Source: Flavobacterium sp. KJJ (GTDB lineage Bacteria; Bacteroidota; Bacteroidia; Flavobacteriales; Flavobacteriaceae). Taken from it: 64,000 bases of DNA. The DNA lies in NCBI RefSeq assembly GCF_000708595.2, contig NZ_JARP01000002.1, forward strand, positions 744,001 to 808,000, in the 5' to 3' direction. Under the pieces are notes generated by a model that had not been told where the DNA came from, searched no databases, and was given only the letters and a program-made list of their open reading frames with translations. Of this stretch, positions 60,436 through 64,000 are shown in pieces (positions within the stretch are counted from its first letter, which is position 1; every line of letters starts with the position of its first letter). Made by a program: the position numbers and the translations under genes.

Positions 60436-62811
60436 TTGAAAAATAAACTTATAGCGTTTCTACAACGCATTATAAATTGGATAAAAAGAAACAAAATAAA
60501 GTCAGCAGTTGCATTTTTGCTCTTGCTGATTTACTATTTTTCGATACCGCGAACTTTATTTAAAGAACCGTATTCTAGTGTTATTGAAAGCAAAGAAGGC
60601 GAGTTGCTTGGTGCAAAAATCGCGAGTGACGGACAATGGCGTTTTCCTTCGCAGGACAGCGTGCCAGATAAATTCAAAAAATGTATTGTTTATTTTGAAG
60701 ATGAATACTTTTATAAACATCCTGGATTTAATCCAGGAGCCATGGTAAATGCTTTTAAACAAAATCAAAAAGCAGGAAAAGTTGTTAGAGGAGGAAGTAC
60801 ATTAACACAGCAAGTTATTCGATTATCTCGAAAAGGAAAAAATAGAACTTATTTTGAAAAGTTAATAGAAATTATCCTGTCAACTAGATTAGAATTAGGT
60901 TATTCTAAAAATGAAATACTAGAATTATATGCGGCTCACGCACCGTTTGGCGGAAATGTAGTGGGACTTGAAATGGCTTCTTGGCGTTATTTTGGAGTTC
61001 AATCGAATCAATTGTCTTGGGCTGAGAATGCAGTTTTGGCTGTTTTGCCAAATGCGCCGAGCTTAATTTATCCGGGAAAGAATCAGATAAAACTCTTGAA
61101 TAAACGAAACCGACTTTTATTAAAATTACACCAAGAAGGCATAATCGACAAGCAGACTTACGAACTTTCTATTGAAGAGCCGTTGCCTCAAAAACCGTAT
61201 GATTTGCCTCAAATTGCGCCTCATTTATTGCAGAGAGTGGCAAAAAATGAAGAAGGAACTCGAGTAAAAACTACAATTGATTACGGTTTGCAAAATAGAG
61301 TCAATCAAATTGCAAAATATTATTACAATCAGTACAAGCAAAATGAAGTGCATAATTTGGCGATTTTAGTAATTGATGTTTCTAATCGAAATGTTATGAG
61401 CTATGTTGGTAATTCGCCAACAGACAAAAACCATCAAAAAGATGTTGATATTATTGATGCGCCTCGAAGCACAGGAAGTATCTTAAAACCGCTTTTATAT
61501 GCTGGAATGCTAGATGACGGTGAATTGTTGCCAAACACTTTAGTTGCTGATGTGCCAACGCAAATTGCGGGTTATACACCTCAAAATTTTAATCTCACAT
61601 TTGACGGAGCTGTTCCGGCACATCGCGCATTGTCACGATCATTAAATATTCCGGCAGTTTTGATGTTGCAGGATTTTGGAGTGAATAAATTTTATGAAGA
61701 ATTGCAAAAATTCAAGTTGAGAGATATCAATAAAACACCAGATCATTATGGTTTGTCGCTTATTTTAGGCGGTGCCGAAAGTAATCTGTGGGATTTATGC
61801 CGAACTTATGCCGGTTTATCATCAACCGTAAATTATTACACTAAAAATCAATCCAAGTATCGAACAAATGAGTTTACAGAATTAAATTATAAAAATGATT
61901 TTGAACCTGATTTCGGATCTGAAACAAATCAGAAAAATATAATTGGTGCGGGATCAATCTGGTTGACGTATAATGCAATGGAAGAGGTAAACAGACCAGA
62001 AGGAGATGAAGCTTGGAAGTTTTATGACAGTTCCTTAAAAATTGCATGGAAAACCGGAACAAGTTTTGGGAATAGAGATGCCTGGGCAATTGGCACAAAT
62101 TCAAAATATGTAGTCGGGATTTGGGTGGGAAATGCAACAGGGGAAGGAAGGCCAACGCTTACTGGTGTTACAAGTGCAGCTCCAATTTTATTTGATGTTT
62201 TCAATTTATTGCCGAGACAGCGATGGTTTGATACACCTTATAATGATTTAGAAAAAGTTGAGGTTTGTCGATTAAGCGGTTATTTAGCAAAAGAAGATTG
62301 CCCAAAAATTGCACAATGGGTTCCTAAAAAAGGAAAATCAACAGCAGTTTGTCCGTATCATAAAACAGTTCATTTAGATAAATTAGAAAAATTTCAGGTA
62401 AATAGCAGCTGTGAAAATGTGGAGAACATAGTAACTAAGAGCTGGTTTGTTTTGCCTCCGGTTATGGCTTGGTATTACAAAAGCCAGCATATCGAATATT
62501 TGCCTCTGCCACCCTTTAAAGAAGATTGCCAGGGAACGCAAACGAAAACAATGGATTTTATTTATCCTAAAACGAATAGCAAAATTTATTTAACAAAGAA
62601 TTTCAACAGCGAAGTACAGCCTGTTATTTTGAAAGTGGCCTATTCTGAAAGAGATAAAGAACTGTTTTGGTATATTGATGATGTTTATAAAGCAACAACA
62701 AAAACGTTTCATGAATTGCCAATAACTCCAAGTACTGGAGTTCATTATATTACTGTTATAGATGCTTTTGGAAATGAAATTAGGAGAAGAATTGAAATTG
62801 TGAGAGAATAA
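60436..62811 (+). CDS. pbpC: Penicillin-binding protein 1C (bifunctional)
   Basis: The 791-residue protein starts at TTG 60436 (no ATG in frame near the conserved N-terminus). An N-terminal membrane helix (AVAFLLLLIYYFS) is followed by the glycosyltransferase domain (EDEYFYKHPGFNPGAMVNAF, RGGSTLTQQVIRL near residue 118) and the transpeptidase domain with SxxK in STGSILKPL (near 349), SRSLNIP (SxN, near 403) and KTGTS (near 540). A C-terminal BiPBP_C-like domain ends the protein. It builds peptidoglycan outside the inner membrane; its neighbour, alpha-2-macroglobulin, is its usual genomic companion. Confidence 0.95.
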   Translation: MKNKLIAFLQRIINWIKRNKIKSAVAFLLLLIYYFSIPRTLFKEPYSSVIESKEGELLGAKIASDGQWRFPSQDSVPDKFKKCIVYFEDEYFYKHPGFNPGAMVNAFKQNQKAGKVVRGGSTLTQQVIRLSRKGKNRTYFEKLIEIILSTRLELGYSKNEILELYAAHAPFGGNVVGLEMASWRYFGVQSNQLSWAENAVLAVLPNAPSLIYPGKNQIKLLNKRNRLLLKLHQEGIIDKQTYELSIEEPLPQKPYDLPQIAPHLLQRVAKNEEGTRVKTTIDYGLQNRVNQIAKYYYNQYKQNEVHNLAILVIDVSNRNVMSYVGNSPTDKNHQKDVDIIDAPRSTGSILKPLLYAGMLDDGELLPNTLVADVPTQIAGYTPQNFNLTFDGAVPAHRALSRSLNIPAVLMLQDFGVNKFYEELQKFKLRDINKTPDHYGLSLILGGAESNLWDLCRTYAGLSSTVNYYTKNQSKYRTNEFTELNYKNDFEPDFGSETNQKNIIGAGSIWLTYNAMEEVNRPEGDEAWKFYDSSLKIAWKTGTSFGNRDAWAIGTNSKYVVGIWVGNATGEGRPTLTGVTSAAPILFDVFNLLPRQRWFDTPYNDLEKVEVCRLSGYLAKEDCPKIAQWVPKKGKSTAVCPYHKTVHLDKLEKFQVNSSCENVENIVTKSWFVLPPVMAWYYKSQHIEYLPLPPFKEDCQGTQTKTMDFIYPKTNSKIYLTKNFNSEVQPVILKVAYSERDKELFWYIDDVYKATTKTFHELPITPSTGVHYITVIDAFGNEIRRRIEIVRE

Positions 62812-62884
62812 AAAAGTGAAAATAAATTATAATTTTTTAAATTCTTAATTCCAAAATGAATAATTACTCCTAAAAAAAGCCACA

Positions 62885-62919
62885 AAAAAACCGCCAATCT
62901 CACGAAAGGCGGTTTTTGT
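62885..62919. terminator. Bidirectional intrinsic terminator
   Basis: AAAAAACCGCC (62885-62895) pairs with GGCGGTTTTT (62908-62917). Shared by pbpC and the convergent RNase G gene, whose stop is at 62921. Confidence 0.9.
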
Positions 62920-62920
62920 T

Positions 62921-64000
62921 TTATTCTGAAATAACATTTCCTTTTTTATCATAGAAATGGTATTCTAAGTACGTGTAAGCGTCACGAGGTATGATTTTCA
63001 CCCATTTCTTATGTTCAAAAAACCATTTTGAACGTAATGATGGAAAACCTTTACTGAGGTATGCAGCCACAAACGGATGTACATTAAGGACAACACTTTT
63101 GTGGATTTTTAAAATTCTGTCTAAATCAGATGCGATTTTATCAATGATTAAAATTGGCGCTTCAATTTCGCCATGTTCATTGTTTGGATCTTCTTCTCTA
63201 GTTTTAATATTTACTTCTGGTCTTACGCGTTGTCTTGTAATTTGAACTAAACCAAATTTACTTGGCGGTAAGATTTTATGCTTTGCTTTATCGTCGCTCA
63301 TTTCTTCTCGCAAGAAGTCGAACAAGACTTTCCTGTTTTCAGGATTAGACATATCAATAAAATCAACTACGATTATTCCGCCCATATCACGCAAACGAAG
63401 TTGTCTGGCAATTTCAGCGGCTGCAATCATATTTACTTCCATGGCAGTGTCTTCTTGATTAGTCGCCTTATTAGAACGATTTCCGCTGTTTACGTCTATA
63501 ACGTGAAGAGCTTCAGTATGTTCAATAATAAGATAAGCGCCTTTGCTCATAGAAACCGTTCTTCCAAAAGAAGTTTTGATTTGTCTCTCTATATTGTATT
63601 TCTCGAAAATTGGAGTGTCATTTGATTGATAAAACTTAACAATCGATTGTTTTGAAGGTGCAATTTCTTGCAGATATTCCTTCGTTTGGTGGTACAACTC
63701 TTCGTCATCTATTTGAATACCGCTGAAGGTATCATTAAATACATCTCTTAATATTGAAGAAGCTCTGTTAAGCTCTCCTAATACTTTTGATGGATGATGA
63801 GCAGTTGGTAATTTTTTACACATTGCAGTCCATCTGCTAAGCAGGTTCTGCAAATCTTTTTCTAATTCGGCTACGTTTTTGCCTTCGGCTACTGTGCGAA
63901 CAATAACACCAAATCCTTTAGGTTTGATCGATAGAACAAGTTTTTTTAGACGGTCCTTTTCCTTTTTGTCTTCTATTTTTTGAGAAATAGAAACGCGGTC
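62921..64000 (-). CDS. rng: Ribonuclease E/G family protein, 3' part
   Basis: The frame stays open to the window edge: before the apparent start at 63853, residues RVSISQKIEDKKEKDRLKKL and GFGVIVRTVAEGKN are in frame, so the gene begins beyond the window. About 359 residues are seen. HVIDVNSGNR (near 63490) and GGIIVVDFIDMSN (near 63360) carry the two catalytic metal-binding aspartates of RNase E/G, and VQITRQRVRPEV follows. The CPxCxG zinc-link motif of RNase E is not seen. It processes ribosomal RNA and turns over mRNA in the cytoplasm. Confidence 0.95.
   Translation of the reverse strand, partial: DRVSISQKIEDKKEKDRLKKLVLSIKPKGFGVIVRTVAEGKNVAELEKDLQNLLSRWTAMCKKLPTAHHPSKVLGELNRASSILRDVFNDTFSGIQIDDEELYHQTKEYLQEIAPSKQSIVKFYQSNDTPIFEKYNIERQIKTSFGRTVSMSKGAYLIIEHTEALHVIDVNSGNRSNKATNQEDTAMEVNMIAAAEIARQLRLRDMGGIIVVDFIDMSNPENRKVLFDFLREEMSDDKAKHKILPPSKFGLVQITRQRVRPEVNIKTREEDPNNEHGEIEAPILIIDKIASDLDRILKIHKSVVLNVHPFVAAYLSKGFPSLRSKWFFEHKKWVKIIPRDAYTYLEYHFYDKKGNVISE

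Noticed and set aside
63853..63853. Start codon of the RNase G gene at the TTG near 63853
   Set aside because: Conserved RNase G residues continue in frame upstream to the edge of the window, so the gene is cut by the window, not started here.

Overview
The window is AT-rich chromosomal DNA from a member of the Bacteroidetes, most likely the genus Flavobacterium or a close relative. The signs are a gliding-motility ATPase (GldA), a GLPGLI-family protein next to a TonB-dependent receptor-type barrel, a DUF3078 outer-membrane protein, short genes with weak ribosome binding sites, and many promoters of the Bacteroidetes type (TTTG, 17-20 bases, TAnnTTTG). No tRNA, rRNA, CRISPR array or complete insertion sequence was seen.

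Layout. 1-9900: the 3' end of a membrane pyrophosphatase with an unusual Cys-rich tail, a deoxynucleoside kinase, envelope proteins (GLPGLI, TonB-dependent barrel, a large periplasmic protein) and an M28 peptidase. 10033-21366: a methionine-biosynthesis region with metK facing left and, facing right, an O-acetylhomoserine sulfhydrylase, a degenerate homoserine-dehydrogenase paralogue, metX, aspartokinase/homoserine dehydrogenase, an OsmC protein and metZ. 21565-31629: an RDD protein, an Rrf2 regulator, and an assimilatory sulfate-reduction operon (sulfite-exporter-like TauE/SafE, cysH, cysD, cysN, a sulfite reductase with a C-terminal extension, two siroheme genes, a ferredoxin-NADP reductase). 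31733-37917: a SAM-I riboswitch, a methionine synthase (MetH) encoded as two genes, and metF. 38057-53666: a methyltransferase, a dicarboxylate symporter, a PLP decarboxylase, gldA, metE with a divergent Lrp regulator, dgt, dxs, two tandem TonB-like proteins and tadA. 53897-64000: an alpha-2-macroglobulin lipoprotein and pbpC separated by a REP-associated tyrosine transposase with its palindromes, then part of an RNase G gene.

How the genes work together. Sulfate is activated by CysDN to APS, reduced by an iron-sulfur APS reductase to sulfite, then by siroheme sulfite reductase to sulfide. Sulfide is joined to O-acetylhomoserine, supplied by aspartokinase/homoserine dehydrogenase and MetX, to give homocysteine. 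MetH or MetE with MetF methylates it and MetK makes SAM. Most steps from sulfate to SAM are encoded within about 36 kb.

The most striking signal is regulatory. Three very short reading frames packed with Met and Cys codons (11629-11694, 11915-11995, 15331-15438) are each followed by a strong intrinsic terminator, and each has a segment at or just after its end that can pair with the 5' arm of that terminator. This is the architecture of ribosome-mediated transcription attenuation, here apparently reading Met and Cys tRNA charging. A fourth short leader with mutually exclusive hairpins lies in front of metK on the other strand. Two of the attenuators open onto small paralogous proteins of 63 and 67 residues that I do not recognise. 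Two other met operons in the window instead use SAM-I riboswitches. Repeats (REP palindromes, a REPIN-like doublet, simple intergenic repeats) and two GC-richer, possibly structured RNA elements are concentrated around the metH genes and the transposase.
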